This document shows positions 12,544-24,030 of a DNA stretch of 64,000 nucleotides, piece after piece; positions within the stretch are counted from its first letter, which is position 1, and every line of letters starts with the position of its first letter. The notes beneath the pieces are model-generated. The model was not told the origin of the DNA and did no database searches. It saw only the letters and a list, made by a program, of their open reading frames with translations. Source of the stretch: Setomelanomma holmii (Eukaryota; Ascomycota; Dothideomycetes; Pleosporales; Phaeosphaeriaceae); assembly GCA_010015745.1 (NCBI GenBank), contig ML978216.1, positions 138,413-202,412 of the forward strand, given 5' to 3'. The translations under genes were made by a program, and so were the position numbers.

Positions 12544-13127
12544 TGCGTGAACGTTGGAGCGCTACGCGTTCTGGGTATGGCTGACGACATAAGGGGTATA
12601 GTGGTAGTGATGTTGAATGTCAAGATGGACGGTGACGCGCTGAGGTGGGACGGACGCGCCTGCCTTTCCGCACGGTAGCATGTGACTTAGCGCGACACTA
12701 CTCATTCTCCACCGACGGGTGCTCATCCAGGCAGCTGCGTGCTTCAGCTTTCAGCGGTGACGCCTCGCTGCCGGGGACGACACGCAATCGCTTCGGATCC
12801 CGGCAGTCCTGCATGGCTCGACGTTGGGCTGAGGTTGCTGCTGACAGTCGCTGGGGGCCGGCCAGTCTCCGCACGCTCGTGTTGCGCTGCGCTGCTGAGC
12901 CATGAAACGCACACGCGGGGCCTCAGCCTGCTATGCTGACCCTGGCCATTATTTCCTAGTCAACTCTTCACCTTTACCGTTTCAATTTTCGCGAGGGCAC
13001 AGCCACCCACTAGCTTTGGCGCAGCTCGCGATCCAGAACCATCGCATTTCGAGCTTCCAGAATCTCGACAGCTTGTTTGTTCCCTCCCGCAAGCCGTTGT
13101 TGCTTGTTTCCACGACCAGCTGGCAAG
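12544..13127. promoter_or_regulatory. Shared upstream region of divergent genes
   Basis: This 584 bp gap separates the starts of two divergent intact genes, so it should contain both promoters. A short CT-rich stretch lies upstream of 13128. No specific operator was identified. Confidence 0.45.
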
Positions 13128-14824
13128 ATGCAGCGTGCGCAGCGGACCTTTGGGCGGTTCCTGAAGAGGACGCCCAACGAGGCCGATGTCGAGTCCATGC
13201 TGAGCGACTTCAACGACTCGGAGAGCATGTTGGAGAAGGTATGTCAGTATTGTTTGTTAGCCAGCAGCATACGCAGATGGTTGCACAGGCGCGAACTGGC
13301 GGGGCGGTCAACAACGAACAATTTCCACCCACCACGCAGTATGCCGCAGCAGTCTGCACTTTACTTTCCTGGCCCTCACGCTCTTTTTAGTTGAGCACCA
13401 TAATGTGACGCAGCCGTGACTGACCAGCTCGCAGCTCGAAGCATCCTCGAAGCAATGGCGTGACGCGTGGACCAACATTCTCAACCACCAGCTGGCCGCC
13501 GTTGAATATCTCCACACCATCTACAAGCCATTGGGCGGCGAGAAGAGTGGCGGCGGCTCTCATGTCGCTGTCGAGACACCTCATGCCACCCTTGAGCGCG
13601 TCTCGGCGCTGCAGGAGGCTTTTGCCGAGCTGAAGACGGACATGATGGAGGAGGTCAAGGACATTGACAGGAAACTGATCATACCCGCGAAGCTGGCAAG
13701 AGACTCACTGAAGCCCATGAAGAAGGCCATCAAGAAGCGGGAGGATGCCAAGGTATGTTCACCAGATTGATGCCGCTGAACCTGCTCACACTGCACTCCA
13801 GGTCGACTACGAGCGCTACAAGAGCCGCTGCGAAGCCCTGCAGAACAAGAAGTCACGGTCGGACCGTGACAACATCGCCCTGAACAAGCACGAGGCCGAC
13901 CTCGAGCGCTCCACACACGCATACCAGCTTGCAGACGAGAACCTCCGCGATCGACTACCCAGGCTGAATGCTGCCACCTTCTCCATCCTGCCACATCTCC
14001 TTGCCAATCAAATCGTCCTACAGAACAACCTGATTGGGAACTTGTACACCGTGCTACACCAGTACTCCCACGAGCAAGGCTACCCAGACCCACCTCCAGA
14101 GCCTGAAGAAGTCATCCCACTCTGGGACTCGGCTTTCACCTCACTGCGCAAGGAGATGGAACAGGAATTCTCCCTGCTCAGAACAGGGAAGGCGGTCCAG
14201 CAGCCGATGCGGTTGCCGGACAAGGGCGATACGCTGACGGGACTCGGCATCAGGAACAAGGTCATTCCTGGTCGACGCACAAGCAGTAATGACAACGTAC
14301 CGACCATCAGTCGAACGAGCGCAAGGCCTTCCACCACATTGACGTCGCCATCCGAGAACGGTCCTGCCCTGAACCTCGCGAACAAGCCCTCATACAGCTC
14401 CTTGAGCGCCTCGAAACCCAGAATAACATCGGCCTCGCCTCACCTGACCACGCCCAGCGCTGATCAGTGGGGTCGACGCACGTCAACTGCATCACATGAT
14501 TCATCCTACTCAAACGGAACAAATGGTCAGACGGACTACTTCGCCATCTCCAAGATCCGATCAAACGGCTCAAATGGTTCGACGTCGCCTAATCCAGCAG
14601 CCGGCAAGAAGAAACCGCCTCCGCCACCACCAAAGAAGATCGGCTCCTTCCACTCCGAATATGTCACAGCCATGTACGACTTTGACAGTCACACAGCCGG
14701 GGATCTTTCTTTCCGCGAAGGCGATCGCATCAGGGTTATCAAGAAGACAGACAGCTCCCAGGACTGGTGGGAGGGCGAGATAGGCGGGATGAAGGGCAGC
14801 TTTCCAGCCAACTACTGCAAGTAA
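13128..14824 (+). CDS. RVS167: BAR-SH3 domain protein, Rvs167/Hob1-like
   Basis: Membrane-curving amphiphysin-type protein expected at cortical actin patches during endocytic vesicle scission. Exons 13128-13238, 13435-13752 and 13802-14824 (introns 196 and 49 nt, all phase 0) give 483 residues. The first about 235 residues form the BAR domain: MQRAQRTFGRFLKR at the start, then long amphipathic helices (KQWRDAW, DYERYKSR, LPHLLANQIVLQNNL). A Ser/Thr-rich linker follows, then a proline run (KKPPPPPPKK), then an SH3 domain over the last about 55 residues with the ALYDF-like AMYDFDS, QDWWEG and PANYC motifs. ATG 13128 is chosen because the protein then starts like other fungal Rvs167 homologues; the upstream in-frame ATG at 13077 would add an unlikely leader. 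The first intron is long, but no extra exon is needed for BAR continuity. Confidence 0.93.
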
Positions 14825-15368
14825 TGAGATTGTAATGATGATAGTTCGAGCAGTTCGGGCACTCAATGATATCCAAAATGCATTAGAGCATGGAGTTATG
14901 GGAAATTCGACATATACAGTTGCTACTACTGGGCTGTTTGCTAAGTCAAGCTTTGGAACTGGCAGCAAGTGTGATGTGACGCGAAGTACAAGCACACAAA
15001 ATGCAACGTTTACAGCAAATGTGAATGAGTCCAGGCGATCTGACAAGCAATTGCAATGCATATGCCTGCTGTGCGATCAGTCGGTGGATGGATTCGCAGG
15101 AGCAGGCATATCCATTGAGCTCAACAAAGACTAGCGCCTTGGCGATTGAGGAGTCGTCTCGCACGCCTCAAGCTTGTTCGAATCTAACTTATGACAGCTC
15201 GCGAGTACCTCTCCACACCTTGCCCCACAACTCAGGACATTGTGCTCGAAGGCAAGTTAAAAAGCTGCAGCAGTAGACAGCCTATGGATCTCAAATGACT
15301 ACCAATGCAATGAGACCATCACGAAGACGTTCCTATGGCAGTCTACATCGTGCCTAGGATCTACCCCA
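14825..15368. other. Intergenic, nothing recognised
   Basis: Convergent 3' regions of the BAR-SH3 gene and the minus-strand hypothetical gene. Short frames only. Confidence 0.5.
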
Positions 15369-16308
15369 CTAGCCGTCCCATTCATCGCTATGCAACTCGA
15401 GTTGCTCCGACCAAAGCATGGCTCGCCGGACTGGCTTGCGGCGCGTGCCGCCGTGCGTGGGGTCGAATTTGAACAGCACTCTACCCTGCGAAATCTTCTC
15501 TAAGAGGTCATCGGCATCCTCTCCGCTCACTGCATCATAGATGCGAACATTCCATCCACCTGGCCTCTTGACTTTAGGAATCAAATCTTCCACTATAGTG
15601 CGCATCTCATCCCACCGTTCCGGGTAACCCCATTTGGCTTCAGGCTCCGGAGACGCGCCAGCTTCTTCTGCCACCTCTTGTGCCTGACTTTTGCGTGGAC
15701 GTATGATATATGCCTTGATATCATCGTCCCTGAAGTTTTTGGCGAGCTCGGTCAAGGACTTTTGCTGCGGAACACCCTCGCCTTTGATGTTGATCCCATC
15801 GGTGAGTCCTTTCTTGACAGTCCGGTCCCATACCTGGTCATCAGTCTCCTTTTTTCCGTCTGTCAAGGGCAACCGCTCGCCGTCGTCTGGTGAAAAGGAT
15901 TTGCTCTCCCAGTAGTGTCCTAAGAAGACGCCCTTGCGGCTGATGATAGCTAAGACCGTACATCCTCGTAAACCAGGTGTATACAAAGTCCGTTCCTTGG
16001 TGAAATCATCAAAAAACGGCGTTATTCACATTGGTTGGATCTTTATCTGGTCCAGTTGTCCAGACGAACAGCTGTGCGTCCGGATTGTCCTCAGTCTCGT
16101 CCATGATATATTTCTCTCTACGACCTCGGCACCCATTGAGGTCGGAAGCTTCATGCGACGCTGGAGCGTAATACTGTTGGCTGCAAATGCAACAGCATCG
16201 AGACTTCGCCTCACTTGCGAACTCCCTTTGTAGTCGGGCGGACTGCATATCTTTCGACCTCCAGCGCGCGGAGCGAGATGTTGGAAAACACACCCCGTTC
16301 CAACGCAC
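15369..16308 (-). pseudogene. Uncharacterised protein, frameshifted at a T6 run
   Basis: I do not recognise the family. Two minus-strand frames read as one protein: the upstream frame runs to about 16010 (…EDNPDAQLFVWTTG… then NNAVF) and the downstream frame continues as DDFTKERTLYTPGLRG to the stop at 15369. They meet at a six-T homopolymer on the coding strand (16010-16015 region). One T fewer would join the frames exactly. The downstream 200 residues are charged, with LAIISRKGVFLGHYWES, a PERWDEM segment and WNVRIYDA, and look like genuine coding sequence. The N-terminus is uncertain because no convincing start or signal peptide could be chosen. Either a real one-base insertion or an assembly error in a homopolymer would explain this. 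Confidence 0.5.
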
Positions 16309-16898
16309 TTGGGGGCGCTCCAGATGTCATCTCTCAACGTGTCAAGGGCTGTTCCGAGCGATGTACCTTTATCTTGTTAACCTTCATCCAGGCATATATC
16401 AAAGTGAACGTACGTGATATGACACTGGCCGAGATTTTGCCAAGTTGCGAACAGCAGGAATATATGGAGGCTTTTCATTTCTGAGAACAAAGGCGGAGTA
16501 TTGTGTGTGGCTTGAAGGTGAGGTGTAAAAGTCACTCCTAGGAAGAGATGGGATAAGTGCCTATATTGTAGCGATTGGTGCCACTACCAGGTGCTTCGTT
16601 GTGAAAATTGCATGGAACATAAGTATCTGGATTCAATCCTGCGCGGCAAGACACACAAGCTTTGCACATAGCGGCATTAATCTCGGCCCTAGAAGCAATA
16701 CCATGAGGTGAAACATCGCCCAAGAGTACCTGATCACAATTGATTGGGCCACGATGCTGTTGGCTGTGCCATATATCGGCGCTCGGGGTCTTGGCACGCT
16801 GTGCTGCGACTGCACATAAAAACACCACTTCGCCTCACCGTTCGGTCATTTAGCAACATCCGCAGAATCCACGACCTTTCTCAACGAACGACGCCGCA
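16309..16898. other. Intergenic with one weak minus-strand frame
   Basis: A minus-strand open stretch at 16538-16828 has several Cys residues (CKACVSC) and could be the last exon of a small protein, but it lacks an ATG at its start and I could not find a partner exon. Otherwise nothing. Confidence 0.35.
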
Positions 16899-17349
16899 AT
16901 GACCATACCGCCTGCATTGCAAGATGCTGTAAGGAGCGACGACCTGGACATGATTACGGCCAGTTTGCGCGATCACCCACTTGCAAGCCAAGCTTGCTGA
17001 ACCAACATCGGTCCGGACACTCCTAGCCTACGGCGCGGACATGGACCCTGAGGCTATGTTCTACGCCATCGGAGTCGAACGTGGCACCGCTCCTGGCACA
17101 GCGACCATGGAAGTGCTCTGCGAGTACGGGGCGGACGTCAACTGCGTTTCAGGGCGCTGGATTACCCCTCTTCACTTTGCCACCAGTCGGCGTCTACCAA
17201 GGAAAGTCAAGTTCCTGCTGGATCATGGCGCTGACCCGAACCAGAGGCCTTCGGGCCGGGATCAGACAGCTTTGGAACTTGCAAAAGAGCAGGAGAGTCA
17301 AGAGATATATCTTGTTATGGAGGAAGCGAGCAGCCGTAAAGGCCGCTAG
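16899..17349 (+). pseudogene. Short ankyrin-repeat protein, frameshifted
   Basis: Starts MTIPPALQDAVRSDDLDM, a typical first ankyrin helix, but this frame ends at a TGA at about 17000. The other frame takes over from about 16981 and carries ankyrin-like units: TLLAYGADMD, CEYGADVN, TPLHFATSRR, FLLDHGADPNQR. It ends at 17349. Ankyrin units are protein-binding scaffolds; no other domain is present. The break could be a frameshift plus loss of part of the first repeats. A small intron using GTAAGG at about 16929 is an alternative, but it would remove sequence that looks like an ankyrin helix, so I favour a damaged gene. Confidence 0.5.
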
Positions 17350-18089
17350 TATGGTCTTGGTTTTCGGATACCACGATCGGTCATTCAAGTGCAAGCGCAC
17401 ACTCTGCGTTCGATTGAGATGATACGTTGCAAGAATCTGCAGCATTTTCGATTATGAGAATAAGGGTCGTCGTTTCTCACATTTTCCATCGACGTCCTTG
17501 AACTTCAACGGCTGAACATGTGTGAAGCTGCTCCATTCGCACCCTGAGCTCTGCACCACGAGCGACCCATGTCAACAGCTGATTCCAAATTATGCAAAGA
17601 GCTTCAAAGCACGCCTTGCACATCCAGCTAATAGACGTAGAGCTCAAGACTCATGCGGCTGCGTCATAGCACACAGCAATATGGTTTCATCGCGAAACCT
17701 GCGCCGCGCCCTGGTGTTTGCGCGCATACAACAACCTCAAGCGTTCCTGGCCCCATAGAGGACACTTCACTCCAAAAGGACGAGCGAACGCCAGTTCCGG
17801 AGCGCCTCATGGCTACGCCCACCCAGGAGTTAGGCAGACTTGGGGTCAGAAAGAGGCACAACTCAAGAGGCTGTCGTCGATGATCTGGCAGTGTCGCAGC
17901 GGCGTAAGACTGCAGCAGCAGCATAGCCTCGGGAGCGACTAGCTCATTCAGAGCTGTCACGTCCATGGTAAGAAAAGAGCATAAATATGTGGTGGATGGC
18001 ACTCCTTCATCGAAAGCAGGGACCAACTTTCACTCCGCGAAGTGAAATTTATCTTCACTGGACCCAAACGAGCTTGGAGTCTTTCCGCT
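17350..18089. other. Intergenic, nothing supported
   Basis: A minus-strand open frame at 17664-18026 (about 120 codons) has no motif and no homology I recognise; I treat it as chance. Confidence 0.4.
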
Positions 18090-20929
18090 ATGACTCGATC
18101 ATTCTTCATCATCGCTTTTGGAGTGACGATATCTCTTTCCTTGGCTGAAGTATTCACGTTGTCTCTCGCCAAGGTTGCACAGTACTCAGCATCCTTGGTA
18201 CGTGACACGTAAAAGGAACGCAGCAAAGAGGTGAGACTAACTGGACCAGGCATCTACACCAACGCTTACAGGCTCCCGCATTCTCTTTACAGAGGCAGCA
18301 GACGATGGCAGCATTGATATCGTGCTCTCTGAGGAGCTTAGAGGAAACATCAAGACAGTGTTGGACACCAAATGCAACAGTATTGATACACAATGCGTGA
18401 ATAGTATCAAGGACTTGTTGATCAACCCACGAACGGAGCTAGAGTCCCGGCAGTTGGCGGGCGCAGCGGCCGCGGGTGCAGTTTTGTTTGCGCTACTCGC
18501 TCTTGCCCTTCCATGGTTGTGGAAAGATCAGAGTCAAGAGGTACCATTAGCGATTCACATCCCTCCAGTCAGATAGATCCCGCTGCTTCTGCGGCTCAAG
18601 CTTCTACCATCGCGGTAATCACTAAGACTGATGCGCCATTCATCACCATCACTCCTAAACTAGACACTCCGTCAGCTACGGGGTATGTTTCAGGTCCCCG
18701 ATGTCACGAACGAACGCTCGCTAACATCTATCAGGATTAATAAACCCACACAAACCACATTAAGCAGTATGCAAGACGGGCATCCGCAAGGCGACGTTGC
18801 AATATACCTTTCAGACAATCTAGCAAATCGGCTCAACGAGATAATCGCGCGAAGTCAGACATGCTCAGCTTGGAAGGACTTACACCTGCCGCAAAGGCTG
18901 CCTCAGTGCAAGCCATATGTGAGCACATCGATGCCATAGTGTGCGCAGCTAAGGCTCTGGTCCTAAACGCATTTCCTGGAGGCCCGTTCGCTGATCTCGC
19001 ATCAATCCAAGCCAAACAGCCAGCCTGGTCCACACCAGACTTGGTCGACGCGACCTTTGCGGTAGTGACTTTTGCTGTCACACAAGCTCGGTACTTGAGG
19101 TTGACCGCGGAGGCGGCGACTACGCTTGCTTTTGCCTCCTTCTACGTCGCATATATGAACATCAAGAATAACAAGCCGCTGGGAAGAGTCAACTATATAG
19201 CGAGCTCGGATTTACAGGGCTCGATCATGAAGTCGATGGGTTCAACATTGATATCGGTCACCCCCACCATGGTCATCACTGCAACAGCCACCGCAAGCAC
19301 ATCCAGTGCCTTGGAGTGCTCGGCTTCATGCACAATTGTCGGACAAATCAGGAACTGCAATACATGGTGTCCCACTCCAAGTCCGGATGACTCGTATGTC
19401 AAGCCAAGCATTTACGCAGTCATGACAGTAGCTATCGAACCCTGGCACGTCCCAAATCGGTTGCAGCTGGTGATAGCCAATCCGAACCCCATAGGTCTAT
19501 GTCCTCCTCCATCAGAAAATGAGACGGACTTTCCGCTCGACCTCTTTCCTCCCGTGTACACCAAGTTCTGCGAGCAGGCGGAGACATCGAAGGATCCGAT
19601 CGTGTGGGTGGTCGATCCGCAAGGAGAACGAGCAGCATCTAAGAAGTGGTTTCTTCGCACCCTCAAGAGCCGAGCGAATGAGCAGTACAAAGATTATCGC
19701 TTTACACTGGCGCGAGTTCCTCGAGCGGACAGGACGGAGTGTCTCACCTCATGCGACGATGCATTCAGACAACTTTTCCCTACAAGATATATGTAAGCGA
19801 GGGACTGACAAGAAGGCGATCGCGAACACTGGATTTCTCGACGCTAGTTGCGCTGCTTACTCTTTTACTATTGAGGTCCCGAAAGTCCCAATTGGGATCA
19901 CTTGTGCCAGTGTCAACAGCGCCTACCCGCAGCACCAAAGCACGACATGTCGGCTAATGGTGACACCAATGTCGAATCTGCAGCCCAAAAGTGGTGCAGC
20001 GATCGAGACGGACAGAATGTAGATTCGACTCCAGGAACAAATATCTTCGAACAAAGCTGGGGCATCACACAACTTGACATACCCAACCGGAGTACGTTCA
20101 CCATCCGTGCGAAGCTACAAGACAACATGGCCAACGGTAAAATCGTGCAAAGCCAATGCATCGAAGCTTATATGGACGGCCTGAACCAATGCCAGCTGCA
20201 GTCGAGTGGAACTTAAGGATTCATTGCCACACTGGGAAGCATGAACTACACCCTCGAAGGAACCAGCCCTTCAGGTTCTACACCGAAGTGTCCACTGAAT
20301 GTAGAAGCAGGAAGGAGGATCAACAGTGGCGACTTGGACAAAGCGCTAGATGCATTCTGTGTGGATACCAGGGAGCTGAAACCTTTTGGAAAGGACTGGG
20401 CGGGCACATACCAGTACCCACCGAACGGACAGCCCCCGTTCTATACGGACCAACGCTTGAAAATGGTGCTCAACATGGGTGCTGAGGCGTTACAGGGCTC
20501 GTAAGTCGCTGAATCGATTACCTTTGGCACGCATGAATGACAACATCCAGGGGAGAGAAGATGGTAAATCGAGAGAGTTGCATGTTCGCGTTCAACACTG
20601 TTCTTGGGACGTGCAATAGTCAATCTGATAAATTCTTGCCCGGCGAGATGGAGTACGGTGGCGTGCATTACACCATCTTCCACCACAACGAGGCATGATG
20701 GGGCAGTGCGGAGTGTTTCAAAAGATGCGCAGCCGAAAGCTTCGGAATGAGTTGGCCAGAACCCGATGGTACATACTCATCGCTTCCGCATCCCCTCATC
20801 ATATGGTCAGTATCAGGACTGGTTCTGACGAAGATCGCTTCTTCATGCGTAAGGTGGCGTTTGCGTGCGCCAAGAAAGTCCTGGAAGTGGCCTCAATCAA
20901 AGCACAAATCTGCCAAAGGCAAGTGCTGA
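18090..20929 (+). pseudogene. Large secreted/membrane protein of unknown family, degraded
   Basis: Probably a multi-exon fungal protein of about 800 residues that I cannot name. Exon 1 (18090-18197) encodes a signal peptide or anchor (MTRSFFIIAFGVTISLSLA); a clean intron 18198-18249 leads to a segment ending in a hydrophobic helix (AGAVLFALLALALPWLW). A second clean intron is 18683-18734. The long middle part (about 18861-19796) has paired cysteines (CSASC, CNTWC, CLTSC) and leads to a C-terminal part rich in Cys and Gly-Asp (DASCAAYSF, WCSDRDGQ, CMFAFN). Lesions: frame changes near 18510-18540, 18845-18860, 19795 and 19890-19915, in-frame TAA 20214-20216 and TGA 20696-20698, with plausible coding after each. 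A few frame changes might instead be unrecognised introns (for example GTAAGC at 19795), but the TAA at 20214 has no such explanation. Confidence 0.55.
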
Positions 20930-21300
20930 GGATTCACAAGACGTGAGGCCAAGTACGATTGACTCCAGGCCCAAGCTGCGTTCGATCATAACAATTCGGA
21001 TGCACTTTCTACATTGGAGTTTAGGAGTTCCCAAGCGATATGCATATACTCTCGTAGAAATTAAAAAGCATGTTTATTGTTTATGTAACCAATCAGCGCC
21101 ACGGCGGGTCAAGACACAAGCATTTCCGGCCCCAACCGTTCCCGCAGCGCATCGCGCAGCCGCATCATGGGGTGCATGTTTCGCATGTGCACGCCTCGCG
21201 TCTCCTCGCAGCAAGCCTCGCCGCACCTGCAGTACATCAGGAGAGCCGCCCGCCCTAATGTCAGCGCACGCGACCATAGCTGAAGCCTACGCGCATCAGT
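20930..21300. other. Intergenic, nothing recognised
   Basis: Upstream region of the DUF6601 gene; no motif beyond short chance frames. Confidence 0.4.
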
Positions 21301-22440
21301 ATGGCTGAAAAGACAACGTCGGCTTCAGTAAGTCTCCCAGCAACACACTTCATTCCCCGTACTCATATGCAGCAGAGTTCAGCCTTGAGACCACCGTTCC
21401 GCCCACGCCCTATCCCTCCTGCCCCATCGAGCGCGCCGCTATCCGCATCGCAATCATCGCTGCACAATGCGACAAGCCAGCAGCAGCCTGTACTCGACAC
21501 AGCAACAAGCATCCCACTGACGCCGCTCGACTCGCTACCCACCATCACTGGCCGTGGCAATAACGTCACCCTCGCAAACGACTCCATCCTCGAGTTTCTG
21601 CAGCAAGATCTCGACCTCTCGCGCCTTAATCGCATCCATGGCCACCTCTGGATGGCCGGCCGTCCCATGCGTGCGCGCCCCCTGCACCGCTACCGCATGA
21701 TGAGCTGCGATATCCTCTGGACACAACAAATGGACCTACACTTGCTCAAGTTCAGCAACAAATTGCTCCTCAAGCCGTTACCCGAATGGCTCCTATGCGC
21801 CGACTTCTGGACCACGTATCTCTGCCACGACATCGAGCTGCACAAATCAGCCTGCGGCTTCCTCCTCTCATACGTCTGGCTCCTGACTACGCCTTTGGAT
21901 CTCAAACTCGCGCACGACTTTGCGCTTATCCCGAGTTTCGTCACATGGCACTGGTGGAAATCCTTCGTTGCCGACTTCTTGGGCCCTAGGAATGTAGACA
22001 TCAACACTCTTGCGCAGGTCAACAAACGGTACCACTTTGGCGACTTGCGACTCGGCCGCATTAATTCGACGTATCGAATTCGCTTCTTCTACAGCCACTT
22101 CGTCCGTGGATATCTGTACGGGTACAATCGCTACGTCGTCTTCTTCCAGCGGAACTTCAGCTGGATTTTGATTGTGTTTGTGTTTTTTAGTCTGGTGTTG
22201 AGTGCGATGCAGGTGGGTACTGGGTTGAAAGAGCTCGAAGACAACTACGCGTTTCTGCGAGCGTCGTATGTGTTTGTAGTGTTTAGTATTGTTAGTGTTG
22301 TTGCGGTACTGGCTGTGGTGGGCATCATATTCGTCATCATCTTTCTGTTCAACATGGTCACCGCAATCAACCATGCTAAGAACGAGCAAAGAAAGAGGGA
22401 GATTCTAGCGAACGAAAAGATAGAAGGAAAAGAAGCTTGA
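21301..22440 (+). CDS. DUF6601-family fungal membrane protein
   Basis: Single-exon protein of 379 residues. After a Pro/Ser-rich disordered N-terminus of about 85 residues comes a conserved core with DLDLSRLNRIHGHLWMAG, a QQMDLHLLKFSNKLLLKPLP stretch and a Trp-rich segment (WWKSFVADFLG), followed by two predicted membrane helices at about 286-304 and 322-352, and a short basic-acidic tail. This order fits the fungal family catalogued as DUF6601, whose function is unknown. ATG 21301 is the first in frame. The frame is unbroken. It lies tail to tail, 82 bp apart, with the secreted-protein gene on the other strand. Confidence 0.75.
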   Translation: MAEKTTSASVSLPATHFIPRTHMQQSSALRPPFRPRPIPPAPSSAPLSASQSSLHNATSQQQPVLDTATSIPLTPLDSLPTITGRGNNVTLANDSILEFLQQDLDLSRLNRIHGHLWMAGRPMRARPLHRYRMMSCDILWTQQMDLHLLKFSNKLLLKPLPEWLLCADFWTTYLCHDIELHKSACGFLLSYVWLLTTPLDLKLAHDFALIPSFVTWHWWKSFVADFLGPRNVDINTLAQVNKRYHFGDLRLGRINSTYRIRFFYSHFVRGYLYGYNRYVVFFQRNFSWILIVFVFFSLVLSAMQVGTGLKELEDNYAFLRASYVFVVFSIVSVVAVLAVVGIIFVIIFLFNMVTAINHAKNEQRKREILANEKIEGKEA

Positions 22441-22522
22441 AGCAAACCATCTACACAATATCAACACCAATTCCAAGCCCACTTTACGTTACATCGTCCT
22501 TCACAACCCTCCCCCCATCTGA

Positions 22523-23317
22523 TCACAATTCATCCCTCGTCGGCGCCTTCCCCTTCTTCTTCACCTGCAACGCCTCAACAGTAAACCGCACCTCATTCTT
22601 CCCCTCCACACTATGCGCCACCTTGCCCAGCACCTTGCCATCCGCCGGCTCGTTGCTGTAATTCTCCAAATCGTCAAACACGCCTTCGCACTCCAGCCCG
22701 TCGTCCTCGGGCTCGTCGACCCAAAGGGGCAGGATGGGGTAGATGGCGCCCGGCGCGAAAAAGACGCTATCGTCTTGCACGGAGAAGTGTTTTTGGGTGG
22801 GGTGTTGTTTGAGGTATTCACGCACTTTGTACGGCATGTCGCCGAGCTGCATGCGCATGAGGTCGCGCTTGACGCCGTGCTCGTCGATGCCGGACCAGGA
22901 TCCGGCGTAGAGTTGTTTATTGTAGAAGATTTTGAGTTCGGGGGCAAAGTCTTTCAGGTCGGGGTATACTGCACATATCATGTTAGCGTTTCATTTCGTT
23001 CTTGAATTATGCGTGTCTGGTTCGATTAACGTGAGAAGAAATGTAGGCCAGAAAGCGATAGAAAGAAAAAGCCCGAACGTACACTCATTCAACTTGTATA
23101 TCTTGGCGGTGTATGTGTTGCGGTTCAGGCAGTGTTGGGTGTATGGCTGAAGTGCGACAGTGTCCCATTTTGCTGTCCAGAGGGCGCCGACGGGAGTTGG
23201 TTCTTCGAAGGGTGTACCGCTTGCTGGCGCGGATGACGAGGTTTGTGAGGATGATTCATCTGCTGCGTAGGAAGTAGCTGCAAGTAGTGCCGTCGGCAGA
23301 AGATTGAGAAGTCTCAT
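22523..23317 (-). CDS. Secreted protein of unknown function
   Basis: Two exons, 23083-23317 and 22523-22968, joined across a 114 nt intron (donor GTACGT, acceptor GTGCAG) give about 226 residues. The N-terminus MRLLNLLPTALLAATSYA is a clear signal peptide, followed by a Ser/Thr-rich spacer and a globular part with LKIFYNKQLYAGSWSG, PYKVREYLKQHP and a final acidic then lysine-rich tail. ATG 23317 is chosen because it begins the signal peptide and nothing upstream in frame is an ATG. It has only one Cys after the signal peptide on exon 1, so it is not a typical disulfide-rich effector. I do not recognise an enzyme family. Confidence 0.7.
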
Positions 23318-24030
23318 CGCGAAGATTCCTAGACGCTTAATTGTGTACAATGCTGAAGCTTCCGCACTCTGTGGGAAGTATGTATGGCGAAAAGGGCATA
23401 CACAAAGTATAACACAAACCCTTACAATTCGTAACGAAAGCTACATATATACGTCCAAAACATAATTTCCCCAGAATTCATGCGTTCTGTCCTCTTTTTA
23501 AAATCTGTCCTTCATGAGACGTTCCCGCGTTGCTGTTCCGCTTCCCATATTAACCGCAGGGATTACTTGGGTTTTAGCATTGGCGCGACAAGAGCGCGAC
23601 AGATTAAAAGAACACCGTTGCGTTGAGGCTCACCATGGTGCGCATTGGACAAATGGGGATCGCTATCAGTATGTGGAGGGGTGGTACTTGGGAAGCTGGG
23701 ATAATAGGCTTGTGCACTCACGAAGCATAGTACCTAGCTTGCACAGTAGCATCGTCTGTGTGCTGGTATGCGCTCGCTCAATGTCTTTCGATCTCATGCT
23801 AGTTTCGTTTGACCACTCGGCTCATTCTAATGTATGGTTCCCTAGTTCATGCTTCGAGGGCTAAATTCGACGCTGTGCCATCGTCTCGAAGCCGCCCGGA
23901 AACTGGAAGTCGCCATGCAAGATGACGCAAGGATCTGACCAACGGGCGCGCCAATGCGCCGACGCTGAGACAACCTACTCTGACCCTGTGCATTTCTATC
24001 TTCTCCACAACTCAATCGATGTCTGATGGG
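23318..24030. other. Intergenic, nothing supported
   Basis: A plus-strand frame at 23514-23864 has no motif. Nothing else is recognised. Confidence 0.4.

Noticed and set aside
16538..16828. Minus-strand Cys-bearing frame as a small secreted effector
   Set aside because: The frame has no ATG at its start and no signal peptide; a partner exon could not be found.
17664..18026. Minus-strand 120-codon frame
   Set aside because: Composition and lack of family motifs suggest chance; no promoter or partner exon seen.
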